The notes beneath the pieces were generated by a model. That model was given only the letters and a program-made list of their open reading frames with translations, ran no database searches and was not told the DNA's origin. This document shows, one piece after another, positions 23,397-28,911 of a stretch of 32,340 nucleotides of DNA (position 1 is its first letter; every line of letters begins with the position of its first letter). This DNA comes from a virus. The stretch covers positions 1 to 32,340 of the IMG/VR virus record IMGVR_UViG_3300042535_000015. One strand, given 5' to 3'. The position numbers were made by a program, and so were the translations under genes.

Positions 23397-23663
23397 GGGA
23401 CAGTGATCGGACTGATTGTTCTTCTTACGGCAGGAGGCGACGGCACCCTGAGCTCGCGGCGAGCAGTGGTGGTATGTCAGTCTGAGCGCTGCGAGGCCCG
23501 TCTACTCGCGGGCGAGCCATCGCTGACAGCCGGCGACTGCGCGAGAACGGCGGGCTACCTCGAGGAGGCGGAGGAGGCGGAGGAGGTGGAGAGGTGCTCT
23601 CCCGACGGGGTGACAGTGACACTGTCGGCCGCAGGGCTGCTGTCCTCTCTTGCCGCGCTATAG
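23394..23663 (+). CDS. Small early protein with hydrophobic N-terminus and Cys residues
   Basis: An 89-residue protein starting at the ATG fixed by promoter copy 1. The first 13 residues are hydrophobic (MGTVIGLIVLLTA), like a short signal or membrane anchor but without a basic n-region. Four cysteines follow (VVVCQSERC, GDCART, VERCSPDG). An acidic stretch EEAEEAEEVE is encoded by a nine-base DNA repeat. Its stop codon TAG lies inside the TATAGT of promoter copy 2, so the two elements overlap. Function unknown. The gene is supported mainly by promoter placement. Confidence 0.45.
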   Translation: MGTVIGLIVLLTAGGDGTLSSRRAVVVCQSERCEARLLAGEPSLTAGDCARTAGYLEEAEEAEEVERCSPDGVTVTLSAAGLLSSLAAL

Positions 23664-23712
23664 TTTCTTCATACACCGTGCGCTGCGAGCGCGAGAAAGC
23701 GGAGCGAAAATG
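23659..23712 (+). promoter_or_regulatory. Early promoter-leader element, copy 2
   Basis: TATAGT (23659-23664) plus a 45-base leader to the ATG at 23710. From the four bases before TATAGT the next 23 bases are identical to copy 3, and a further 21-base block of the leader is also identical. The leader contains a GCGCT-GCG-AGCGC hairpin. There is no good -35 at the expected spot (GCTGCT) because the upstream DNA is coding, so this copy may be weaker or work in another way. GGAG precedes the ATG by four bases. Confidence 0.65.
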
Positions 23713-24171
23713 TCGAACACGGCTCTCAAAATCACACTCACCGGTTGCGCGCACGCGAAAATCACGACGGTGTCAGTGGGCGGGTACACGGCGCCGGTCG
23801 GGCGGGAGCCAAACCCAGCGGCGCACGGAGGAGTGAGCGCGACTGAGGAGTGTGCGGGGTGCGGGGCTCGGCGGAAAGTGAATGAAAATGGGTGGTGTCG
23901 GGAGGAAGGTGCGTGGTGGGATCGTCTCAGTGCAGTGAGCGAGGCAGGGGCGCGAGTGTCTAGGGCCCGTGCGGCTGCGCTCGAGGCCGGCGCACGAGAG
24001 CTGGTCTCTTCGAGCGGGGATCGCGTCCGCGTACAGGTGGAGTCGGACGGGTTCGTCTCGGTCCGCGGACCGCACCTATCCGAGGAGGGTGATGCGATCG
24101 TGCACGCCAGCGGACTGCTCGCGCTCGCGGTTCGGCTGCGCGAGGCCATCGCAGAGGCCGAGCGACTCTGA
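23710..24171 (+). CDS. Early zinc-ribbon-like protein (153 residues)
   Basis: The start is set by promoter copy 2. C48-x2-C51 (ECAGCGARR) and C63 (NGWC) form three of the four ligands of a zinc ribbon, with C13 as a possible fourth. After the ribbon comes a helix (WDRLSAVSEAGARVSRARAA), a beta segment (DRVRVQVESDGFVSVRGPHL) and a C-terminal helix (ASGLLALAVRLREAIAEAER). The GPHLSEEGDAIVHASGL part could be a second small domain. It is one of five small CxxC proteins encoded here. Function unknown: nucleic acid or protein binding is plausible for zinc ribbons, but the sequence does not show a specific target. Confidence 0.6.
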   Translation: MSNTALKITLTGCAHAKITTVSVGGYTAPVGREPNPAAHGGVSATEECAGCGARRKVNENGWCREEGAWWDRLSAVSEAGARVSRARAAALEAGARELVSSSGDRVRVQVESDGFVSVRGPHLSEEGDAIVHASGLLALAVRLREAIAEAERL

Positions 24172-24273
24172 CGCCGGCGCACAGGAGTGTTACGCGCCGC
24201 CGCGTGTGCTTCGCGCGCCTGATGAGTCGCCGCGCAAATCGACTAGCGCGCATCACTTTTTCGAGGATTCCCC

Positions 24274-24350
24274 TTGAGCCGGCTATCTAACGGCGCTATA
24301 GTTTCTTCATACACCGCGCTGCGAGCGCGAGAAAGCAGACCGAAAATATG
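24274..24350 (+). promoter_or_regulatory. Early promoter-leader element, copy 3
   Basis: TTGAGC (24274-24279), 17 bases, TATAGT (24297-24302), then a 45-base leader with the GCGCT-GCG-AGCGC hairpin and the ATG at 24348. It matches copy 2 almost base for base after the -10, and copy 1 upstream of the -10 (TCCCCTTG, CTATCT, CGG). This conservation in non-coding positions, with the same distance to the start codon, is the main evidence that all three are real. Confidence 0.75.
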
Positions 24351-24410
24351 GACGACCCGGCGAACAAGATCGTGACGACCTACCCTTACGAGGGGGGGGT
24401 GCGCGCGTGA
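24348..24410 (+). CDS. 20-residue leader peptide (possible frameshift fusion partner)
   Basis: The start codon sits at the conserved distance from promoter copy 3. It encodes MDDPANKIVTTYPYEGGVRA and stops in a GTGA overlap with the next gene. Near its end, a run of eight G (24392-24399) lies in the ggg-ggg codons. A -1 slip on this run would join the peptide to the downstream zinc-ribbon frame. It could therefore be a regulatory leader, the N-terminus of a frameshift product, or the result of a sequencing error in the homopolymer. Confidence 0.45.
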   Translation: MDDPANKIVTTYPYEGGVRA

Positions 24411-24691
24411 CTGACGCCCGTATACTCTCGCTGCGCGTCGCACGAGCTCGGCGACTGCTGCCCTCCGAGCTCGTCGATCAGCTAGAGGCGGCCGCCACCA
24501 ATCTGGCGCGCCTCGGGCTCGCGATCCGCGCGCTCGACTGCGACGCGCAGACAGCGCGAGACTGTCTCGAGCGGCTCGGCTACCTCGACCACGACCGCTG
24601 CGCAGCCTGCGGCCAGCCAGCTTCGCCGCGCGAGCTGCTCGCCTGGGACCAACCGCGCGAGCGAATCTACCACCGCAGGTGCGTGCCTTGA
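24407..24691 (+). CDS. Early protein with C-terminal zinc ribbon (94 residues)
   Basis: The frame starts at GTG inside GTGA, four bases of overlap with the leader peptide. The first 60 residues are helical (SELVDQLEAAATNLARLGLA). The C-terminus holds C65-x2-C68 and H89-x2-C92 (CAACGQ ... HRRC), a zinc-ribbon pattern. If translated by -1 frameshift from the leader, the product would be longer by the leader peptide. No catalytic motif is seen. It is close to the other small zinc-ribbon genes in this region, so a shared early regulatory or host-interaction role is possible. Confidence 0.55.
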   Translation: MTDARILSLRVARARRLLPSELVDQLEAAATNLARLGLAIRALDCDAQTARDCLERLGYLDHDRCAACGQPASPRELLAWDQPRERIYHRRCVP

Positions 24692-24732
24692 CCGCGCCAC
24701 AACCCGCCATCTATCACCTAGGAGCCACCCCC

Positions 24733-25146
24733 ATGCCTCTCTCGCCACTCCAATCGATCCTCGCCAGGCTGTCGATAGCGCCTCTGGACTACTGCCCGAC
24801 CTGCGAGGGCCTCGGCAGCCTCTACGACTATGTCGGCGACCGCGACTGCTCGGAGCTATGCCCGACCTGTCGCGACCCGGACGGCCCAGCGCCAGATCTC
24901 GAGTGCGACAGCTGCGGGCGAGCGGGCGAGCAGCTACTCCTGTTCCGGCCGGCTGAGGGCGATGGGGCCGACCAGCTCGCGTGCCGCTCGTGCGCAGCGC
25001 TCGAGCTGTCGCTCGGGGTCGGACAGGACGGCACCGAGCGACAGCTCGCGGAGATGGCCGCGCTCCTGCGCGAGCACTGCGCCTCGCAGGCGAAGGAGCG
25101 CGCCGCTATCTACCTCGCCCTGATCTCCCACAGGAGCGCTCCGTGA
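24733..25146 (+). CDS. Early Cys-rich double zinc-ribbon protein (137 residues)
   Basis: I start at ATG 24733, which has GGAG eight bases upstream; a TTG at 24688 would overlap the previous gene. Four CxxC pairs are present: C21/C24 (CPTCEGLG, like DnaJ CxxCxGxG), C43/C46 (CPTC), C58/C61 (CDSCGRAG) and C84/C87 (CRSC). The C-terminal helix (EMAALLREHCASQAKERAAI) is encoded by a 57-base segment that recurs with three differences at 26571-26627. It is followed in GTGA overlap by a decayed coiled-coil gene, the same neighbour as the 110-residue zinc-ribbon gene has further right. DnaJ-like cysteine modules bind unfolded proteins or nucleic acids, but the role here is unknown. Confidence 0.6.
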   Translation: MPLSPLQSILARLSIAPLDYCPTCEGLGSLYDYVGDRDCSELCPTCRDPDGPAPDLECDSCGRAGEQLLLFRPAEGDGADQLACRSCAALELSLGVGQDGTERQLAEMAALLREHCASQAKERAAIYLALISHRSAP

Positions 25147-25296
25147 GCGCGCAAATCGAGCGCTCTCGCCATCCGCGAGCTGCCTGTGCCGACGGTCTCG
25201 AGTGTCGATGCGCAGCTGGAGCTCGCGCTGGTCGTGGGCGCGCTCGAGGACCTTGCGACGGCGCTCGAGTCGTTCGGAGGCGAGACCACTCCTTGA
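25143..25296 (+). pseudogene. Internally deleted, frameshifted copy of the coiled-coil gene at 27058-28014
   Basis: The GTG start overlaps the upstream stop and begins MSAQIE, like MSEQIE of the intact gene (16 of 18 bases match). From 25168 a second frame, +1 relative to this start, reads AIRELPVPTVSSVDAQLELA and continues to a stop at 25296. It matches the C-terminus of the 318-residue protein (AIRALPVPEVSSAEARSELA...) with 26 of 37 residues identical. About 270 central codons are missing. The simplest reading is a duplicated coiled-coil gene reduced to its two ends. The start frame itself runs on to 25490 as a Cys/Arg-rich frame, probably not functional. Confidence 0.7.
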
Positions 25297-25581
25297 CCCC
25301 GCAAAATCCCGCTGATTTCGCACAATCGACCGGTGGCAAGTCGATTGTTGCGATTCGGGCTTGCTATCCGGGTGGGGCCGTGCGATTGTCTCTTTGTCGG
25401 GCGCGGTGCTCGGCGGAATGGGGAGAGCGGACGATGACGAGGCTGGCTTCATGCGCGGACGCGTCGAGCGTGACGGCAGCTACAGCCTGACCTGACCCCC
25501 CCCACTCCGATCCACGGGCCTAGCCCTCACACCGTGAGGGACTGGCCGGCCGATCGGGGCCGAGGCAATGGAGAGCGGAAC
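25297..25581 (+). other. Gap with hairpin and no convincing gene
   Basis: About 285 bases between the pseudogene and the next good start. A short frame ending GGMGRADDDEAGFMRGRVER... (25353-25495) with a hydrophobic start (AIVSLSGAVLGG) is possible, but has no clear start codon. The hairpin at 25524-25540 lies just before the next gene. A run of eight C (25495-25503) is also present. Confidence 0.35.
25524..25540 (+). promoter_or_regulatory. Hairpin before a small early gene
   Basis: CCCTCAC-ACC-GTGAGGG: a perfect seven-base stem with a three-base loop, 41 bases before the ATG at 25582. No T run follows, so it is more likely a structured leader than a terminator. Confidence 0.5.
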
Positions 25582-25803
25582 ATGGACAGACCCTACAAGT
25601 TGGTGCGCGACTGGTATCGACCCGTCGCCGATCCGTCACAATTCTGCGGTCGCATAATTGCGTCCTACGCCACGCTCGGAGCCGCGGTAGCCGCCGCGCG
25701 CCGCAGAAGTCCAGAAGGACTAGAAGTCATGCGCGGCGGAGCGGTGTTGAGAACGCTGTCCCACCACGGGCTACCGAGTGACCCACGCTGGGACGCGGAG
25801 TGA
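25582..25803 (+). CDS. Small early protein (73 residues)
   Basis: Starts at an ATG with GGAG about eight bases upstream. The frame is open further upstream, but that part is Arg/Gly-rich and overlaps the hairpin. The product begins MDRPYKLVRDWYRPVADPSQFCGRIIASYATLGAAVAAARR, which looks like a compact alpha/beta protein with a strand, a turn and a helix, ending VMRGGAVLRTLSHH. No known motif. Ends in a GTGA overlap with the next gene, so it is co-translated with the HTH-like protein. Confidence 0.55.
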   Translation: MDRPYKLVRDWYRPVADPSQFCGRIIASYATLGAAVAAARRRSPEGLEVMRGGAVLRTLSHHGLPSDPRWDAE

Positions 25804-26096
25804 TCCTGCCCCTCACCTCCACCCTAGCCCGCGCGATCCACGCGCGCGATCCGTCGCTCACCCCGACCGAGATCTCGCGCGAGATCTCGGCGCTGCACAA
25901 GCGCACGTGCTCGCGACAGCAGGTCGAGCACGCGGTACGCGCGACCGGCAAGCCAGCGGGCAGGAAGCTAGATCACCCGCAGCCAAGCTCGAGACAGCGT
26001 GAGATAGCTAGCGCCGTCGACGGCTGCGGTACCGACACGATCGCAGATGTATTACACGCTGAGTACCTGCGCGGGCGCAGGAGGCAAGAGCCTTGA
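25800..26096 (+). CDS. Putative helix-turn-helix protein (98 residues) with palindrome in gene
   Basis: GTG start in a GTGA overlap. The centre reads LTPTEISREISALHKRTCSR then QQVEHAVRATGKPAGRKL, which fits a helix-turn-helix with a short basic tail, and a second helical part (RQREIASAVDGCGTDTIADVL) could be a second HTH. The DNA for TEISREIS contains a perfect 24-base palindrome (25867-25890). A DNA-binding role is inferred from the HTH pattern. Whether the palindrome is its operator is unknown. Ends in a TTGA overlap with the next small gene. Confidence 0.55.
   Translation: MILPLTSTLARAIHARDPSLTPTEISREISALHKRTCSRQQVEHAVRATGKPAGRKLDHPQPSSRQREIASAVDGCGTDTIADVLHAEYLRGRRRQEP
25867..25890. repeat. 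24-base perfect palindrome
   Basis: Half-site CCGAGATCTCGC followed by its exact reverse complement. Each arm contains GAGATCTC. It lies in the coding sequence of the putative HTH protein. Confidence 0.9.
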
Positions 26097-26218
26097 TTTT
26101 GCGCGCTTTCCCGCAATCGACCGACGTCCGACAGCACAAGGCGCGCAACAACGGCACGCCGCACCCGCTTTGCGTGCGAGCGCTCGAGGCGCTCAAGCGA
26201 CGGTGGGGCGTGGTGTGA
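26093..26218 (+). CDS. Small basic protein (41 residues), TTG start
   Basis: A short gene hidden between two overlapping frames. It starts at TTG inside TTGA (overlap with the previous stop) and ends in a GTGA overlap with the next gene, the same spacing used by its neighbours. The product is LILRAFPQSTDVRQHKARNN then GTPHPLCVRALEALKRRWGVV (first residue Met in life), basic and helical at the end. Function unknown. The chain of four-base overlaps is the main evidence that it is translated. Confidence 0.5.
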   Translation: MILRAFPQSTDVRQHKARNNGTPHPLCVRALEALKRRWGVV

Positions 26219-26685
26219 GTACGCGAATCAAATGGCGACTGTTAATTCCGCTGCTGCGCGACGACGTGCGCGCCGCCGTGCTTGCCCGCGCGCTCGGAGT
26301 GGAGACCCAGCCCGCGAGCCACGCACTCTTCCGCTGCCGCGGCTCGCTCCGGAAAAAAGGCCCGTATCCACGGGTGGACTGGTCATCTGTGGACACGGCC
26401 TGGCTGATGACGGCGCCAGTGGCTCGTATCGCAGAAGGACTCGGGGTCAGCGTCACGACCGTGGTCACCCGCAGACGGAAGGCGGCAGAAGGTGGAATAG
26501 AGCGCGCCGAGCACCCAAACGCGCACAAGAAGATCGACTGGTCGCGCCAGCGACTTGGGTCGCGACCCGACGCGGAGATGGCCGCGCTCCTGCGCGAGCA
26601 CTTCGCCGCGCAGGCGCAGGAGCGCGCAAATCGAGGTCGTGCAGGGCCCGCCACGCGAGCCTGTAGTGCAGGCTGCTGTCTGTGA
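26215..26685 (+). CDS. HTH protein with recombined C-terminus (156 residues)
   Basis: GTG start in a GTGA overlap. Two related DWS-type helix-turn-helix repeats are visible: VDWSSVDTAWLMTAPVARIA continuing EGLGVSVTTVVTRRRKAA, and KKIDWSRQRLGSRPDAEMAA. Such repeats (DWS..pLG..pDaelA..lGvs...V...R...gi) occur in phage DNA-binding proteins. The second repeat is broken after DAEMAALL: from there the DNA matches the 3' end of the 137-residue zinc-ribbon gene (57 bases, three differences) and then, out of frame, the 5' end of the coiled-coil gene (46 identical bases). The C-terminal tail NRGRAGPATRACSAGCCL is thus made from another gene's DNA. DNA binding is likely; the target is unknown. Confidence 0.6.
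   Translation: MSTRIKWRLLIPLLRDDVRAAVLARALGVETQPASHALFRCRGSLRKKGPYPRVDWSSVDTAWLMTAPVARIAEGLGVSVTTVVTRRRKAAEGGIERAEHPNAHKKIDWSRQRLGSRPDAEMAALLREHFAAQAQERANRGRAGPATRACSAGCCL
26626..26671 (+). repeat. 46-base direct repeat, copy 1 (5' end of coiled-coil gene, remnant)
   Basis: Identical over 46 bases to 27066-27111, where the DNA encodes QIEVVQGPPREPVVQ of the coiled-coil protein. Here it has no start codon and is read in another frame as the tail of the HTH protein. It marks a leftover of a duplicated gene. Confidence 0.9.
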
Positions 26686-26728
26686 CACCCAATCCACCCC
26701 AACCACAACCCCAAAACCCCAACACAAA

Positions 26729-27061
26729 ATGACCCAATCCAACCACACGTCTGCGGACCTCGCAACCTACCGTCTAGCGCAGAGCGAAGCTGCCGACGCA
26801 GCGCAGCTCCGCAGCACTGCTGTCGCTCGCAGGTGCGCTGTGAGCACACGGGCGAGCTGCTACGACTGCGCGGCCGCGGCGCAGGTGACGTCCGACCACA
26901 GACTGTCCGGCGACGGCCACACGCGCTGCCTGCGCTGTGCACTGCGGCGACTCGCGCAGCTCGAGATCGGGAGCCAGCACGGTATCGCAGCGCGCGCCTG
27001 GCTGGCGAGCACTACACGCAGCGCGCGCGTGGCACGCTCAATCCTCAGGAGCGCTCCATGA
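26729..27061 (+). CDS. Early zinc-ribbon protein (110 residues)
   Basis: I choose the ATG after an A/C-rich leader; upstream of it the frame reads through the recombination remnant. Residues C44/C47 (CYDC) and C67/C70 (CLRC) form a two-CxxC zinc ribbon, with helices on both sides. It ends in ILRSAP with an ATGA overlap into the coiled-coil gene, just as the 137-residue zinc-ribbon protein ends ISHRSAP before the coiled-coil remnant, so the two gene pairs are probably duplicates. The unusual A/C-rich leader (26690-26728), almost without G, stands out from the GC-rich surroundings. Confidence 0.6.
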   Translation: MTQSNHTSADLATYRLAQSEAADAAQLRSTAVARRCAVSTRASCYDCAAAAQVTSDHRLSGDGHTRCLRCALRRLAQLEIGSQHGIAARAWLASTTRSARVARSILRSAP

Positions 27062-28014
27062 GCGAGCAAATCGAGGTCGTGCAGGGCCCGCCACGCGAGC
27101 CTGTAGTGCAGTACGCAGTTACGCCCGCGGACATCCGCGCGCTGGCCCAGCGCTACTCCGGCCTCTCTTGCGACACACGCGAGGGCTACGAAGAGACGCG
27201 CATCGCGATCGCGGAGCTGCGGACGACACGCGTGGCCGTCGAGAAGCGGCGCTGCGAGCTTAAGGCCTCCGCGCTCGACTGGGGGCGCAGGGTGGACGCG
27301 GCCGCGAAGGAGCTGACTGCGGCCATCGAATCAATCGAGGACCCGCTCAAGGAGCGCAGACGGCTGGTCGACGAGGCGCGCGAGCGCGCGAAGCGCGAGG
27401 CTGAGGAGGCCCGGCTCGCGGCCGAGCGGGCCGAGATCGAAGCTCGGCTGCGAGCCGAGCGTGAAGCCGAGGAAGCTCGGCTGCGGGCAGAGCGAGAGGC
27501 GGAGGAGCTTCGGCTGGCGCAAGAGCGCGCGCGGCTCGCTGCGGAGCGGGCCGAGACCGAGGCACGGCTGCGGGCAGAGCGAGAGGTCGAGGCAGAGCGC
27601 TTGGCCCAGGAGCACCGGCAGCTCGCGGCCGCGCGCGCTCTGCTCGAGGCGGAGCGGGCAAAAGCGGACGCAGCAGCGCAGGCCGAGCGCGATGCGCTCG
27701 CGCGAGAGAGAGCGGATTTCGCTCGCCAGCAGGCCGAGCGCGAGCGCGCAGAAGCCGCCAAGCAGGAAGCCGAGCGCGCGAAGCGCGCTGCTGAAGAACG
27801 GCGCGTCGCCGAAGCAGAGCGGCAGGCCGCGCTTGCGGCGCGGCTCGAGGCCCTCAAGCCCGACGCCGAGAAGCTCGCAGCGTTTGCTGCTGCTATCCGC
27901 GCGCTGCCAGTGCCCGAGGTGTCCAGCGCCGAAGCGCGGTCCGAACTGGCGCTCGTGCTCGCGGCGCTCGCTGACGTTGCGGGCGCGCTCGAGTCGTTCG
28001 GGGAGGGCGGATGA
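27058..28014 (+). CDS. Coiled-coil protein of recombination cassette (DUF1351-like)
   Basis: This 318-residue protein starts at ATG in an ATGA overlap. A short N-terminal domain (IEVVQGPPREPVVQYAVTPA) leads to GYEETRIAIAELRTTRVAVE and then a long Ala/Glu/Arg coiled coil from about residue 100 to 265, ending in a small C-terminal domain (AIRALPVPEVSSAEARSELA). This is the layout of the phage coiled-coil proteins that often precede RecT or Bet genes, and the RecT-like gene follows here. Its exact function in those phages is unclear, perhaps assisting annealing or exonuclease loading. Decayed and partial copies of it lie at 25143-25296 and 26626-26671. Confidence 0.7.
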   Translation: MSEQIEVVQGPPREPVVQYAVTPADIRALAQRYSGLSCDTREGYEETRIAIAELRTTRVAVEKRRCELKASALDWGRRVDAAAKELTAAIESIEDPLKERRRLVDEARERAKREAEEARLAAERAEIEARLRAEREAEEARLRAEREAEELRLAQERARLAAERAETEARLRAEREVEAERLAQEHRQLAAARALLEAERAKADAAAQAERDALARERADFARQQAERERAEAAKQEAERAKRAAEERRVAEAERQAALAARLEALKPDAEKLAAFAAAIRALPVPEVSSAEARSELALVLAALADVAGALESFGEGG

Positions 28015-28073
28015 CGGCGCGGCCCGAAGAGACCTCATCGTGGCTCGTGCTTGCGCGCGAGCTGCTCGCCTAG
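28011..28073 (+). CDS. 20-residue peptide between coiled-coil and RecT-like genes
   Basis: ATG overlaps the stop of the coiled-coil gene (ATGA), and the frame ends 37 bases before the RecT-like start. It encodes MTARPEETSSWLVLARELLA. It may be a real microprotein or only a coupling device that keeps ribosomes on the transcript. No motif is visible. Confidence 0.3.
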   Translation: MTARPEETSSWLVLARELLA

Positions 28074-28110
28074 GAACGAACAAAACAACGAACAAAACAA
28101 GGAACCAACG
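28074..28110 (+). promoter_or_regulatory. A/C-rich leader with AAGGA ribosome site of RecT-like gene
   Basis: The leader contains acgaacaaaacaa twice and hardly any G until AAGGA, which is seven bases before the ATG. Codons 2-5 (caa repeated) continue the A/C run. Such unstructured leaders favour translation and can bind Hfq-type proteins in some hosts. The host is unknown, so this is inference. Confidence 0.4.
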
Positions 28111-28911
28111 ATGCAACAACAACAACTAGAAGAGTTTTTCCCCGCCGCGCAAGCAGACCTCCTGCGCCGCACTCTGGGCGCCTCGCTCTCAGCCTCGCAT
28201 TTCGAGCACTTCGTTCACGTCGCGCGCCGGCTGCGCCTGGACCCCCTCGCGCGCCAAATTATCGCGCTGGAGCGCACCGACTCCTACGGCCGGCCCAGCC
28301 TGTCGATCCAGGTCGGGATTGACGGCGCCAGGCTAGTCGCCGAGCGCCACGGACAGTACGCCGGCCAGCTGGGGCCCTACTGGTGCGGGCCCGACGGCGT
28401 CTGGAAAGATGCATGGCTGGACGCCGCTCCGCCCGCGGCGGCGAAGGTCGCCGTCCTGCGCAGAGATTTTGCGGAACCCCTGTGGGCGGTCGCCCGCTTC
28501 AGCTCCTACGCGCAAACGACCTCGAGCGGACAGCTCACCCGGCCGTGGCGGGTCATGCCCGACATCATGCTGGCCAAGTGTGCCGAGGCCCTAGCCTTGC
28601 GCAAGGCGTTTCCGGCGGAATTGGCCGGCATCTACACCCCTGACGAAATGGGGCAGGCCGACATGGGGCAGGCCGACCTCAGAGAGCCAACCCCGTCGCC
28701 AGCGCCCGTGACTGCTGCGCAGCTGGCCCAGCTGCGCGAGCTGGCCGGCGCCCTCGCTCTAGACGACGCGGCCAAGGTCGCGCTCGTGCGCGAAGTAACC
28801 AGCGGCGGGATGGCGACTCTCGATGCCGCCGGTGCGGAGCTGGTTATTCGCGCCATGCAGGCTCAAGTGGTCATTTGCGCCGGTGCTGCGCGCACCCCGG
28901 TGGCACAGTGA
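28111..28911 (+). CDS. RecT/Bet-family single-strand annealing protein
   Basis: The 266-residue protein starts at an ATG with AAGGA upstream; the open frame further upstream is discarded. It carries the RecT/Bet landmarks: FEHFVHVARRLRLDPLARQI, then IALERTDSYGRPSLSIQVGI, then DGARLVAERHGQYAGQLGPY, an A/W-rich core with VAVLRRDF and VMPDIMLAKCAEALALRKAF, and PAELAGIYTPDEM. These proteins bind single-stranded DNA and anneal homologous strands, helping phage replication and recombination. A variable linker and C-terminal helix region follow. It is preceded by the coiled-coil gene and followed by the nuclease, a standard phage recombination operon. Confidence 0.85.
   Translation: MQQQQLEEFFPAAQADLLRRTLGASLSASHFEHFVHVARRLRLDPLARQIIALERTDSYGRPSLSIQVGIDGARLVAERHGQYAGQLGPYWCGPDGVWKDAWLDAAPPAAAKVAVLRRDFAEPLWAVARFSSYAQTTSSGQLTRPWRVMPDIMLAKCAEALALRKAFPAELAGIYTPDEMGQADMGQADLREPTPSPAPVTAAQLAQLRELAGALALDDAAKVALVREVTSGGMATLDAAGAELVIRAMQAQVVICAGAARTPVAQ

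Noticed and set aside
27186-28125. Minus-strand frames antisense to the coiled-coil gene
   Set aside because: Ser/Arg/Ala repeats that mirror the Ala/Glu/Arg coiled coil; typical antisense shadow.
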